Assembly: GCF_023100945.1 (NCBI RefSeq)
Contig: NZ_CP064689.1
Span: 1,718,001 to 1,782,000, forward strand
Direction of reading: 5' to 3'
Source: Bradyrhizobium sp. 200
GTDB taxonomy: Bacteria; Pseudomonadota; Alphaproteobacteria; Rhizobiales; Xanthobacteraceae
DNA length: 64,000 nt
Within the stretch, counting starts at the first letter, position 1. Every line of letters starts with the position of its first letter. Both the position numbers and the translations under genes were made by a program. Of the stretch, positions 27,348-35,860 are shown one piece after another. The notes under the pieces were generated by a model. That model was not told where the DNA came from. It worked only from the letters and a program-made list of their open reading frames with translations, and made no database searches.

Positions 27348-27587
27348 TCAATCGAACTGCACTCCGACGCGGTACTCTTTGCGCCATACGACGCGGCATG
27401 GCAGCCGCAAACGGTCATCCGGGATGATCAATGTGAATTCATCGGGAATCCGAAGAAGATCGGAAAACTCCAGTGCGGCGCCGGTGCTGGATATGTCGCG
27501 AACAATGCATGGATACTTGTCGCCGCCATAGTCCATCTTGGCAGCTTTCATAATTTTAACGCGTGGCGCAATCCGAGTTTCGACCAC
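27348..27587 (-). CDS. Single-domain PilZ protein, likely c-di-GMP receptor
   Basis: A 79-residue cytoplasmic protein made of one PilZ domain. The two c-di-GMP-binding signatures are visible: RxxxR (R5-IAP-R9) and DxSxxG (DISSTGAAL). The rest forms the expected beta-barrel (FTLIIPDDRLRLPCRVVWRK, then RVGVQFD). It starts with GTG at 27587, with AGGAA eight bases upstream. Such stand-alone PilZ proteins usually act on motility or exopolysaccharide by binding partners. No neighbour suggests which one here. Confidence 0.85.
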   Translation of the reverse strand: MVETRIAPRVKIMKAAKMDYGGDKYPCIVRDISSTGAALEFSDLLRIPDEFTLIIPDDRLRLPCRVVWRKEYRVGVQFD

Positions 27588-27893
27588 TGCAATATTCCTG
27601 ATCCAAATACTCTCCTTGTGGCATAGTTACGTTAATGAGCTCCTAAACAGGCAGCTTTCGGCGGAGTTATCGGGGGCCATCCCCCCGCCCAGCACTGTCC
27701 CCCGCCATCGACGTATCGCCGAGCACGCGCTTCGTGCGCACGCCATGCGGTCAGTCTGCGGCGGACGTGCCCCGCGCCGGGCCATACCCGGTTGAATCGG
27801 CTTTGCAATCCGGCCGGGCTTCGATCATAAAGGCGCCTGAACTTCAGCCGGTCCATTCGCCATCCGGCGACAATAAAAGAGGGAGCAAGTCTC
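27588..27893. other. Divergent intergenic region
   Basis: 306 bases between the leftward PilZ gene and the rightward aldehyde dehydrogenase gene. G/C runs occur near 27680-27710; no gene, terminator or clear operator is seen. Confidence 0.45.
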
Positions 27894-29330
27894 GTGGCAT
27901 ATTCCAATACGCAATTGTTCATCAACGGCAAATGGCGGCCGAGCCAGTCGGGCAGGACCATCGCCGTGCTCAATCCGGCGACGGAGGAGACCATCGGCAC
28001 CGTGGCCCATGCCGACCGCGCCGATCTCGACGAGGCGCTGGAAGCGGCCGCCAAGGGCTTCAAGGTCTGGCGGGCGGTGGCGCCGTTCGAGCGCTGCAGG
28101 ATCATGCGCAAGGCGGCGGCGATCATGCGTGAGCGCAATGACGAGATCGCGCCGCTGATGACGATGGAGCAGGGCAAGACGCTGGCCGAGGCCAAGATGG
28201 AAGCGATGGCCGCCGCCGACGTCATCGAATGGTTCGCCGAGGAAGCCAAGCGCGCCTATGGCCGGGTGATCCCGGCCCGCGGGCCCGGCATCTACCAGAT
28301 CGCGGTCAAGGAGCCGGTCGGCCCGGTCGCGGCCTTCACGCCGTGGAATTTCCCGATCAACCAGGTCGTGCGCAAGCTTTCCGCGGGTCTCGCGGCCGGC
28401 TGCTCGATCATCGTCAAGGCGCCTGAGGAAACGCCGGCGTCGCCGGCGCAACTGATCAAGGCGTTCGTCGATGCGGGCGTGCCGGATGGCGTGATCAATC
28501 TCGTCTACGGCGTGCCGTCGGAGATTTCGGAATATCTCATTCCGCATCCGGTGATCCGTAAGATCTCCTTCACCGGCTCGACCATCGTGGGCAAGCAGCT
28601 CTCCGCACTGGCGGGCCTGCACATGAAACGCGCCACCATGGAGCTGGGCGGCCACGCGCCGGCGATCGTTTTCAAGGACGCCGACGTATCCTCGGCGGCG
28701 AAGATTCTGGCGGCGGCGAAGTATCGCAATGCCGGCCAGGTCTGCATTTCGCCGACCCGCATGCTGGTGCAGGACGACGTGTTCCGTGAGTTCGTCGACA
28801 AGTTCGTCGAGGGCGCCAAGTCGATGAAGGTCGGCAACGGTCTCGATCCCGATTCGAAGATGGGTTCGCTCGCCAATCCGCGCCGTGTCACCGCCATCGA
28901 AGGCATGGTGCAGGACGCCGTGGGCAAGGGCGCCAAGCTAGAGACCGGCGGTCACCGCGTCGGCAACAAGGGCTACTTCTACGAGCCGACCGTGGTCAGC
29001 GACGTGCCGAAGGATGCGCGCGCGATGAACGAGGAGCCGTTCGGGCCGCTGGCGCTGATCACGCGGTTCTCGACCTTCGACGAGGTGGCCGAGGAGGCCA
29101 ACCGCTTGCCGTTCGGTCTGGCGTCCTACGCCTTCACCAGCTCGACCAAGACGGCGACCGCGATCGGCGCCGCCATCGAAGCCGGCATGGTCTCGATCAA
29201 CAGCTTTGGGCTCGCGCTGCCCGAGGTGCCGTTCGGCGGCGTCAAGGATTCCGGCTACGGCTCGGAGGGCGGCACCGAGGCGATGGACGGGTATTTCAAC
29301 ACCAAGTTCATCACCCAGACCGGAGTGTGA
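27894..29330 (+). CDS. gabD: NAD(P)-dependent aldehyde dehydrogenase, succinate-semialdehyde dehydrogenase type
   Basis: A 478-residue cytoplasmic dehydrogenase that would oxidise succinate semialdehyde to succinate in GABA or 4-hydroxybutyrate breakdown. Family marks: [20 protein letters not shown], general base E in [11 protein letters not shown], catalytic Cys in [21 protein letters not shown] and [18 protein letters not shown]. The GabD-like C-terminus is complete. It starts with GTG at 27894 with an AGGGAG site. The gene stands alone; no aminotransferase or transporter is adjacent, so the exact aldehyde is an inference from sequence type. Confidence 0.85.
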   Translation: MAYSNTQLFINGKWRPSQSGRTIAVLNPATEETIGTVAHADRADLDEALEAAAKGFKVWRAVAPFERCRIMRKAAAIMRERNDEIAPLMTMEQGKTLAEAKMEAMAAADVIEWFAEEAKRAYGRVIPARGPGIYQIAVKEPVGPVAAFTPWNFPINQVVRKLSAGLAAGCSIIVKAPEETPASPAQLIKAFVDAGVPDGVINLVYGVPSEISEYLIPHPVIRKISFTGSTIVGKQLSALAGLHMKRATMELGGHAPAIVFKDADVSSAAKILAAAKYRNAGQVCISPTRMLVQDDVFREFVDKFVEGAKSMKVGNGLDPDSKMGSLANPRRVTAIEGMVQDAVGKGAKLETGGHRVGNKGYFYEPTVVSDVPKDARAMNEEPFGPLALITRFSTFDEVAEEANRLPFGLASYAFTSSTKTATAIGAAIEAGMVSINSFGLALPEVPFGGVKDSGYGSEGGTEAMDGYFNTKFITQTGV

Positions 29331-29373
29331 GCCGGATCGCGAAGCCTCTCGGGTGGCTTCGCCGACGTGACAT

Positions 29374-29402
29374 AGCCCGACGCTCTACCGGAGCGTCGGG
29401 CT
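29374..29402. terminator. Bidirectional terminator between gabD and the kinase-phosphatase
   Basis: AGCCCGACGCTC and GAGCGTCGGGCT form a perfect 12-bp stem with a 5-base loop between convergent genes. It includes part of the kinase stop codon (29401-29403). A smaller hairpin (GAAGCC...GGCTTC, 29341-29360) lies just before it. Confidence 0.7.
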
Positions 29403-31113
29403 AATGCCGTACCGACCATGCCAGAAGCAGGATGACGAGCACGATCAGGCCCGCGGACAGGCTCTTCCAGAAAACGAGCGGATCGCGGTCGTAGAGCGAG
29501 CGCCGTGACGTGACGGCCGGCTTCGCCCACATCGCGCCGTTCTCGAGCTCGTGCGAGAATTCGATGACATCGCCGTAGCGTTGCGCCGGATCGACGTTGA
29601 GCGCCTTGCCGACCACGGCGTCCAGCCACGCCGGCAAATCGGGGCGATAGCGCGAGAGGGAGGCGGGCTTGCCGAAGCGGGGCCGCGAGAACGGCTCGAT
29701 CTCGCCATAGGGGTAGGCGGCGGTGAACATCCGGTACACGGTGACGCCGAGCGCATAGAGATCGGAAAATTCGTCACCGGGCCGCCCGCCGAACAGCTCC
29801 GGTGCCATGTAGCTCGCCGTACCCGGAATATCCTCGGCCGGAAAATCCTCGAGCAGCGGCACGCGCGCGACGCCGAGGTCGACCAGCCGCAATCCGCCGG
29901 CCTTCAGCAGGATCACGTTGTCGGGCTTGATGTCGCGATGGATAATACCGGCACGATGCAGGGTGGCGACCGCGCGCGCCAGCTTGGTCGCGATCCCGAT
30001 GCCCTCAGTCAGCGAAAGCTGCGGCGAGCGATTCAGCCGCTGTTCCAGCGTCTCGCCTTCGTAGAGCGGCATTACCGAATAGAGGCGGGTCTGCCGTTCG
30101 GCGGGCAACTCGACGATTTCTCCGATCCACAGGCTTCGAACGCGCGCCGCGACCCACGCCTCGCGGACGAAGGCGAGGCGATAGGAGCCCTCGCTGGCCA
30201 CGCGCGGATGCGGAAACTTCAGCACGAGCTCGCGGCCCTGCCGCTTGTCGATCGCCTTGAAGAGCCGGCTGTAGCGTCCGTCAGACAATATTTCGCCGAG
30301 CGTGAAATCGTCGACGACGTCGCCGGTTTCGGGCAGATCCAGGATCGGAAGCGTCGCGATCGAGTGGGTGAGTTCGTCGCGGTCTGCGGGCGGCAGGTCG
30401 ACGACGTCGAGCACCAGCGCGGTCATGTTGTCGCTGGAGCCGGCATCCAGCGCTGCGTCGACCAGTGCGCGCGCGGATTCTTCCGGCGGGGTGCGCTCGC
30501 TCAACAACACCTGGAGCCGGTGATCGGCCAGCACGCCATGAACGCCGTCGCTGCAGATCAGGAGCCTGTCGTGCTGGCGCAATCCGACGGTGGCGTAGTC
30601 GAAGCGGGCGAAGTCCTCGAAGCCGATGGCGCGGTTGAGCAGATGCGCGAGATCGCCGCGTCCGGCGATGTGGTCCGTCGTCAGCCGCTCCAGGCGACCC
30701 TCGCTCAGGCGATAGGCGCGGGTATCGCCGATGTGAATGACATGGCATTGCCGCCGCGACAGGATGATCGAGGAAAAGGCGCAGCTCATGCCGCTGAGTA
30801 GGGGATCGGTGCGGCCTTGCGTGTAGATCCAGCTATTGGCGGCTTCCAGCGAACGCGAGGCCCGGCGGCGCACGCCGAGCGTTTCGGGAAGCGAATAATA
30901 GGCGTCGATGAAGCAGCGAACCGCGAGCTCGGCGGCTTCGCGCCCGCCTTTATGCCCGCCGACGCCGTCGGCGACCGCGGCGACGATGTCGCGGTTGCTC
31001 ACACCGGACCTGCCGAGGCAGGTCGCGACGTAGTCCTCATTGGCGGACCGCTTGCCGGTCTCGCTGACGAAGCCGACGCGAACCCCGAGATTTCGTTGCG
31101 AACCGATCGTCAC
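29401..31113 (-). CDS. Bifunctional PP2C phosphatase / Ser-Thr protein kinase
   Basis: 570 residues. Residues about 10-245 are a PP2C phosphatase with the metal-binding aspartates (VADGVGGHKGG, HIGDTRAYRL, ICSDGVHGV, SSDNMTALVL). Residues about 270-520 are a Hanks-type kinase: ATP lysine in ELVLKFPHP, catalytic loop HRDIKPDN, DLG in place of DFG (LVDLGVAR) and APE (SYMAPELF). A single C-terminal helix (AGLIVLVILLLAW) anchors it in the membrane with both enzymes inside. It starts with GTG 31 bases after the nitrate-transporter stop, so it should be co-transcribed with it. A kinase next to nitrate transport and nirBD genes also occurs in Pseudomonas, which suggests control of nitrate uptake. 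Confidence 0.88.
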   Translation of the reverse strand: MTIGSQRNLGVRVGFVSETGKRSANEDYVATCLGRSGVSNRDIVAAVADGVGGHKGGREAAELAVRCFIDAYYSLPETLGVRRRASRSLEAANSWIYTQGRTDPLLSGMSCAFSSIILSRRQCHVIHIGDTRAYRLSEGRLERLTTDHIAGRGDLAHLLNRAIGFEDFARFDYATVGLRQHDRLLICSDGVHGVLADHRLQVLLSERTPPEESARALVDAALDAGSSDNMTALVLDVVDLPPADRDELTHSIATLPILDLPETGDVVDDFTLGEILSDGRYSRLFKAIDKRQGRELVLKFPHPRVASEGSYRLAFVREAWVAARVRSLWIGEIVELPAERQTRLYSVMPLYEGETLEQRLNRSPQLSLTEGIGIATKLARAVATLHRAGIIHRDIKPDNVILLKAGGLRLVDLGVARVPLLEDFPAEDIPGTASYMAPELFGGRPGDEFSDLYALGVTVYRMFTAAYPYGEIEPFSRPRFGKPASLSRYRPDLPAWLDAVVGKALNVDPAQRYGDVIEFSHELENGAMWAKPAVTSRRSLYDRDPLVFWKSLSAGLIVLVILLLAWSVRH

Positions 31114-31144
31114 CCGCGCCGCCTGTCAAGTTAGGAGCGCGTCG

Positions 31145-32404
31145 TCAGACCCGCGCTCCCGATGCGGCGCCCCATGTGGTGCGCCAGCGCACCTTGACCA
31201 TGGCAAGTCCCAGGAAACCAAGCAACGCCAGCAGGCCGAAAAACAGGAAGCCCGCGCCGAATCCGCCGGTCATTGCCTTGGCGACGCCGAGGGCCTTGGC
31301 AAGGAAGAAACCGCCGATGCCGCCGGCGCAGCCGACCATGCCGGTCATCAGGCCGATCTCCTGACGGAAGCGGAGCGGAATGAGCTGAAACACGGCGCCA
31401 TTGCCCATGCCGAGCGCGAGGACGCCGATGGAGAACAGCAACACCGACATCCAGGCGATCCGCGGCATCTCGGTGAGCGCCCAGCCCGCAGGCGCCGGCG
31501 CGGCCGGTCCCTCCGGCATGAAGGCGATGACGAGATAGGCCGCCACGACGACGCCAAAAAACATCGACAATGAGCGGATGCCGCCGATGCGGTCGGCGAG
31601 CAGGCCACCGACCGGGCGGAAACCCGAACCGAAGGCGACGATCAAGGAAACCAGCAGGCCCGCCGCAACGCCTGATACGTGATACTGCACGGAGAAATAC
31701 AGCGGCAGCGCGTTGGCCAGTCCGACAAAGCCGCCGAAGGTGATGAAGTAGAAGAACATGAACCAGCGGCTGTCGGGATCGCGCAGCAAGGTACCGTAAG
31801 CCTTCAGCGAAACCGGTTTGCGTTCCCCGGGCGCATCCTTGGCGGCGTAGACGTAGTAGGCGAGGATCAGCAGCATCGGAACCAGCAGCACGCCGAACAC
31901 GGCCTGCCAGCCCCAATGTTCGGCGATCGTCGGCGCGAACATGGTGTCGAGCACGACACCCATATTGCCGGCGCCGGCTATCCCCATCACCACGCCCTGA
32001 TATTGCGGTGGATACCAGCGGCTTGCCTGCGGCAACGCGACCGCGAACGAGGCGCCGCCGATGCCGAGCGCGAGACCGAAGATCTCAATCGACAGCTTGC
32101 TCGGAAGGCCGAAGTAGCAAACCCATGCTGTCGCGGCGATGACGACGATTTGCGCGACAATTCCGGTCCGCTTGGCACCGAACAGATCGGCGAGAAAACC
32201 CATCGGCACGCGAAGCAACGCGCCGGCCAGAACCGGGATGGCGACGAGCGTGAACTTCTCGTCGACGGCGAGGTTCATGTCGCGCACGATGTAGACGATC
32301 AACGGACCGAGCGCGACCCAGGCCATGAAGCTGATGTCGAAATAGAGGAAGGCGGCGAGCAGCGTGGGCCAGTGGCCGGCCTTCTTGAATTCAGCAAGCT
32401 TCAT
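31145..32404 (-). CDS. narK: NarK/NasA-type nitrate/nitrite MFS transporter
   Basis: A 419-residue, 12-helix major facilitator. The nitrate-signature-like segments are present (GIGGASFAVALPQASRWYPP in the first half, GCAGGIGGFFLAKALG in the second) with a PMGFLADLFGAKRTG loop between helices 2 and 3. It imports nitrate for the nirBD/nasA enzymes encoded divergently. The start at 32404 (MKLAEFKKAGHWP) has GAGG upstream; a longer frame to 32512 would include its own RNA leader. Expression should be nitrogen-regulated through the sigma-54 promoter at 32533-32549 and a leader hairpin. Confidence 0.9.
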   Translation of the reverse strand: MKLAEFKKAGHWPTLLAAFLYFDISFMAWVALGPLIVYIVRDMNLAVDEKFTLVAIPVLAGALLRVPMGFLADLFGAKRTGIVAQIVVIAATAWVCYFGLPSKLSIEIFGLALGIGGASFAVALPQASRWYPPQYQGVVMGIAGAGNMGVVLDTMFAPTIAEHWGWQAVFGVLLVPMLLILAYYVYAAKDAPGERKPVSLKAYGTLLRDPDSRWFMFFYFITFGGFVGLANALPLYFSVQYHVSGVAAGLLVSLIVAFGSGFRPVGGLLADRIGGIRSLSMFFGVVVAAYLVIAFMPEGPAAPAPAGWALTEMPRIAWMSVLLFSIGVLALGMGNGAVFQLIPLRFRQEIGLMTGMVGCAGGIGGFFLAKALGVAKAMTGGFGAGFLFFGLLALLGFLGLAMVKVRWRTTWGAASGARV

Positions 32405-32492
32405 CGAGCAGCCTCGAACATCGGCGCGTGACACCGCGCAACGCGCGGTGATCTCGGCACAAAGGGATGGATTTTTTTGAAAGCGAGAGGTC

Positions 32493-32508
32493 GTCTCGTC
32501 GTTGAGAC
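32493..32508 (-). promoter_or_regulatory. ANTAR-type hexaloop hairpin in the narK leader RNA
   Basis: Transcribed as GTCTC-AACGAC-GAGAC: 5-bp stem (six with a G-U pair) and a 6-base loop with A at position 1 and G at position 4, the conserved positions of RNA hairpins bound by ANTAR antiterminators such as NasT/NasR. It lies about 14 bases after the expected transcript start. A competing stem CGAGA-CGACC-TCTCG overlaps it. Confidence 0.5.
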
Positions 32509-32532
32509 ACACATACTCGGTGCCGTAACGTC

Positions 32533-32549
32533 AGCAATTCATGTGCCAG
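32533..32549 (-). promoter_or_regulatory. Sigma-54 promoter of narK
   Basis: Minus strand CTGGCACATGAATTGCT: full match to YTGGCACR-N4-TTGCW with GG-N10-GC spacing. Expected start near 32522, about 118 bases before the start codon. Confidence 0.88.
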
Positions 32550-32828
32550 AAAAACAAGCGCGCCACTTCGCCTGTATTTGCAGTACCTTGCTGTATCAGG
32601 ACAACCGGCCTCGAACGCGCTCGTTGCTCCGTTTGTTGGCAAAAACAGCCGATCGAACGTGCAGTGTGGTGTTTTATTGTGCGGTGCCAGCTATTGGCGG
32701 AAAAACGTACTAGAAAGGCCGCTTGTCCGTGTCTTGCCAGTTCCGCGGGCAAATTGATGCCGGGTGATAGTTAAGCGTTCGTGTTGTGCACAATGGATAG
32801 CCCGATAGGGTGATTTTTTGAGCATTCT

Positions 32829-32844
32829 TGCACGCGCAGGTGCA
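32829..32844. promoter_or_regulatory. Candidate NtrC enhancer palindrome
   Basis: TGCACGCGCAGGTGCA has perfect TGCAC/GTGCA arms with a 6-base spacer. The NtrC consensus has 7 bases between these arms, so it is one base short. Its position about 60 bases before the nirB -24 element suits an enhancer. Confidence 0.35.
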
Positions 32845-32905
32845 GCCAGTTAGCGATTCATCGGTTGAAGCCGTGCGTTGCGCCCGGAAAATTACGGGCC
32901 CGGTG

Positions 32906-32922
32906 TTGGCACGTCTCTTGAA
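32906..32922 (+). promoter_or_regulatory. Sigma-54 promoter of nirB-nirD-nasA
   Basis: TTGGCACGTCTCTTGAA: perfect -24 block; the -12 block has TTGAA where the consensus is TTGCA, at the correct spacing. The expected start near 32933 leaves a leader of about 120 bases. Confidence 0.75.
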
Positions 32923-32935
32923 TACGCAAGATCTC

Positions 32936-32955
32936 GATCGTCATAGCCGACGATC
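32936..32955 (+). promoter_or_regulatory. ANTAR-type hexaloop hairpin in the nirB leader RNA
   Basis: GATCGTC-ATAGCC-GACGATC: perfect 7-bp stem with a 6-base loop that again has A1 and G4. A second weak 4-bp stem with a 6-base loop (GCCC-GCCGAT-GGGC, 32960-32973) follows after four bases but has G in place of A1. The pairing of both with the sigma-54 start fits NasT antitermination. Confidence 0.5.
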
Positions 32956-33056
32956 CTCTGCCCGCCGATGGGCGTTCCCCAATCATCAATACTTCTTGCA
33001 ACCGACGACGCAGAGCTGCGTCGCCGTGCGGGACCATCGGAACTGGAAGGCAGGGC

Positions 33057-35516
33057 ATGCTCGAGAAAGTACACAAGCAAAAGTTGGTGGTGATCGGCAA
33101 CGGCATGGCCGGCATCCGTACGGTGGAAGTGCTGCTGGACCGTGCGCCCGATCTCTATGACATCACCGTGTTCGGTTCCGAGCCATACGGCAATTACAAC
33201 CGAATTCTGCTGTCGCCCGTGCTCGCCGGCGAGAAGACCGTCCACGACATCATGCTCAACACGGAGCAGTGGTACGAGGATAACGGGATCACGCTGCGCA
33301 AGGGTGAAATGATCGAGATGATCGATCGGCGCACCTGCGAAGTCGTCACCGCGGAAGGCGCGCGGGTGCCTTACGACCGCCTGCTGATCGCCACCGGCTC
33401 GAACCCGATCATGCTGCCGCTTCCGGGCAAGGATCTCCCGGGCGTCATCGGCTTTCGCGACATTCAGGACGTCGAGCGCATGGTTCAGGCCTCGACGAAC
33501 TATAAGAACGCCGTCGTGATCGGCGGCGGCCTGCTAGGCCTTGAAGCCGCCAACGGCTTGATGAAGCGCGGCATGAACGTCACCGTCGTGCATCTGCTCG
33601 ACACGCTGATGGAGCGGCAGCTCGATCAGGTCGCGGGCGGATTGCTGCGCAAGTCGCTGGAAGAGCGCGGCATGGTGTTCAAGATGCCCGCACAAACGGA
33701 AGCGATCCTTGGCGAGGATCGGGTGACCGGCGTACGCTTTGCCGACGGCGAGGAGATCCCCGCGGACCTGGTCGTGATGGCGGTCGGCATCCGCCCGAAT
33801 GTCGAGCTGGCGCGCAAGGCAGGGCTCTATTGCGAGCGCGGCATCGTCGTCTCCGACACGATGCAGACCTATGACGGACGAATCTATGCGGTCGGCGAAT
33901 GCGTGCAGCACCGTCGCCAGACCTACGGCCTCGTGGCTCCCCTGTTCGACCAGGCCAAGGTTTGCGCCAATCACCTCGCCATGAAGGGTTTTGCCACCTA
34001 TGACGGGTCGGTCGTTTCGACCAAATTGAAGGTGACCGGGATCGACCTGTTCTCCGCCGGCGACTTCTCGCCGGGTGCGGACAAGGAAGAGATCGTCATG
34101 CAGGACGCCTCCCGCGGCGTCTACAAGCGGATCATCCTGCGCGACAAGAAAATCGTCGGCGCCGTGCTCTATGGCGACACCATCGACGGCCCGTGGTACT
34201 TCCAGCATCTGCGCGACGGTACTGATGTTTCGCAAATGCGCGAGCGGCTGGTGTTCGGCGCCGCCAATCTCGGCGATGGCGGCCATAGCGGCAAGAACTC
34301 GGTCGCCGCCATGAGCGACGATGCGGAAATCTGCGGATGCAACGGCGTCTGCAAGGGTGCGATCGTCAAGGCGATCAGCGAAAAGAAACTGTTCACGATC
34401 GACGACGTGCGTGCCCACACCAAGGCGTCGTCGTCCTGCGGCTCCTGCACCGGCCTGGTCGAGCAGGTTCTCGCCTTCACGCTCGGCGGCGACTATTCGG
34501 CGGCGCCGAAGGTCAAGCCGATGTGTGCGTGCACCGATCACAGCCATGATGACGCGCGCCGCGTCATCATCGAGAACTCATTGAAGACCATCCCCGATGT
34601 CATGAGGTTCATGGACTGGAAGACGCCGAACGGGTGCCACTCCTGCCGGCCCGCCCTGAACTATTACCTGCTCGCCACCTGGCCGGGCGAATATCGCGAC
34701 GATCAGCAGTCGCGCTACATCAACGAACGCGTTCACGCCAACATCCAGAAGGACGGGACGTATTCGGTGGTGCCGCGGATGTGGGGCGGCGTCACGACGC
34801 CGGACGAATTGCGCGCCATCGCCGACGTGGCGGACAAGTTCAAGATTCCGACCGTCAAGGTGACCGGCGGACAGCGCATCGATCTTCTCGGCGTGAAAAA
34901 GGAGGACTTGCCCGCGGTCTGGGCCGACCTCAACAATGCGGGCATGGTATCGGGTCACGCCTATGCCAAGGGACTGCGCACGGTGAAGACCTGTGTCGGT
35001 TCGGAATGGTGCCGTTTCGGCACGCAGGATTCGACCGGCCTCGGCGTCAAGATCGAAAAATTCATGTGGGGCTCATGGACGCCGGCCAAGGTGAAATTGG
35101 CGGTGTCCGGTTGTCCGCGCAATTGCGCGGAAGCGACCTGCAAGGACGTCGGCGTCGTCTGCGTCGATTCCGGATTCGAGGTCCATTTCGCCGGCGCCGC
35201 CGGTCTTCACATCAAGGGTACCGAATTCCTGACCAAGGTCGCAACCGAAGAGGAGACGCTCGAAATCATCGCCGCACTGACACAGCTCTATCGCGAGCAG
35301 GGCTGGTATCTGGAACGCATGTACAAATGGTGTGACCGGATCGGTCTCGATGCTATCCGCAAGCAGGTGGTCGACGATGTCGCCAACCGCAAGGCGCTGT
35401 TCAGCCGCTTTGCCTATTCGCAGCAATTCTCGCAGAGCGATCCGTGGGCGGCGCGCGCCCAACGCGGCGTCGACCGCAACGAATTTACGCCGCTGGCGGA
35501 GCTGGAACTCGCATGA
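33057..35516 (+). CDS. nirB: Assimilatory nitrite reductase [NAD(P)H], large subunit
   Basis: An 819-residue cytoplasmic enzyme that reduces nitrite to ammonia with six electrons from NAD(P)H. Order of domains: FAD/NAD(P)-binding oxidoreductase (VVIGNGMAGIRTVE; second dinucleotide fold VVIGGGLLGLEAANG), BFD-like [2Fe-2S] segment (CGCNGVC and CGSCTG), ferredoxin-like half-domain, and the siroheme/[4Fe-4S] site with CVGSEWC and GCPRNCAEATC. Length is typical. A GGAAGGCAGGG site precedes the ATG. First gene of the rightward nitrate operon and overlaps nirD by ATGA. Confidence 0.95.
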   Translation: MLEKVHKQKLVVIGNGMAGIRTVEVLLDRAPDLYDITVFGSEPYGNYNRILLSPVLAGEKTVHDIMLNTEQWYEDNGITLRKGEMIEMIDRRTCEVVTAEGARVPYDRLLIATGSNPIMLPLPGKDLPGVIGFRDIQDVERMVQASTNYKNAVVIGGGLLGLEAANGLMKRGMNVTVVHLLDTLMERQLDQVAGGLLRKSLEERGMVFKMPAQTEAILGEDRVTGVRFADGEEIPADLVVMAVGIRPNVELARKAGLYCERGIVVSDTMQTYDGRIYAVGECVQHRRQTYGLVAPLFDQAKVCANHLAMKGFATYDGSVVSTKLKVTGIDLFSAGDFSPGADKEEIVMQDASRGVYKRIILRDKKIVGAVLYGDTIDGPWYFQHLRDGTDVSQMRERLVFGAANLGDGGHSGKNSVAAMSDDAEICGCNGVCKGAIVKAISEKKLFTIDDVRAHTKASSSCGSCTGLVEQVLAFTLGGDYSAAPKVKPMCACTDHSHDDARRVIIENSLKTIPDVMRFMDWKTPNGCHSCRPALNYYLLATWPGEYRDDQQSRYINERVHANIQKDGTYSVVPRMWGGVTTPDELRAIADVADKFKIPTVKVTGGQRIDLLGVKKEDLPAVWADLNNAGMVSGHAYAKGLRTVKTCVGSEWCRFGTQDSTGLGVKIEKFMWGSWTPAKVKLAVSGCPRNCAEATCKDVGVVCVDSGFEVHFAGAAGLHIKGTEFLTKVATEEETLEIIAALTQLYREQGWYLERMYKWCDRIGLDAIRKQVVDDVANRKALFSRFAYSQQFSQSDPWAARAQRGVDRNEFTPLAELELA

Positions 35517-35848
35517 GCAACTGGATCGAAATCGGAGCGCTGAACGATATTCCCGTTCTCGGCTCGCGCGTCGTGCGAACGGCGTCCGGAGACATCGCGG
35601 TATTCCGGACCGCCGATGACGAGGTGTTCGCGCTCGACGATCGCTGTCCGCACAAGGGCGGACCGTTGTCGCAAGGCATCGTCCACAACAAGCGCGTCAC
35701 CTGTCCGCTGCATAACTTCGTCATCGAGCTCAAGAGCGGTACGGCGGTCGCGCCTGATGAAGGATGTACGCGCGCGCATCCGACCAAAGTAGAGAACGAC
35801 ATCGTCTGGCTTTGCGTCCGGACGGCGGCGGCCGTGCCTGCCGAGTGA
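35513..35848 (+). CDS. nirD: Nitrite reductase small subunit, Rieske-type
   Basis: A 111-residue protein with a Rieske-like [2Fe-2S] motif (CPHKGGPLS and CPLHNF), the partner of NirB. Many NirD proteins lack the iron ligands, but here both Cys-x-His pairs (CPH and CPLH) are present. Its ATG (35513-35515) overlaps the nirB stop as ATGA. The nitrate reductase gene follows after 12 bases. Confidence 0.93.
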   Translation: MSNWIEIGALNDIPVLGSRVVRTASGDIAVFRTADDEVFALDDRCPHKGGPLSQGIVHNKRVTCPLHNFVIELKSGTAVAPDEGCTRAHPTKVENDIVWLCVRTAAAVPAE

Positions 35849-35860
35849 GGGTGATCGCCT

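Larger units (their letters stand above)
32405..33056. promoter_or_regulatory. Divergent nitrate control region
   Basis: 652 bases between the narK and nirB starts with no gene. It contains two sigma-54 promoters facing outward (32533-32549 minus, 32906-32922 plus), each followed by a hexaloop RNA hairpin, a candidate NtrC palindrome (32829-32844) and a TTGTGCACAA palindrome (32784-32793). The narK leader also holds CACCGCGC/GCGCGGTG (plus-strand span about 32429-32449), and the nirB leader a CGACGCAG/CTGCGTCG stem (33006-33023). Confidence 0.7.

Noticed and set aside
32829..32844. Firm NtrC site call
   Set aside because: The TGCAC/GTGCA arms are perfect, but the spacer is 6 instead of 7 bases; kept only as a low-confidence candidate.
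33006..33023. Intrinsic terminator in the nirB leader
   Set aside because: The 8-bp stem is perfect but no T tract follows, so it is only mentioned as leader structure.
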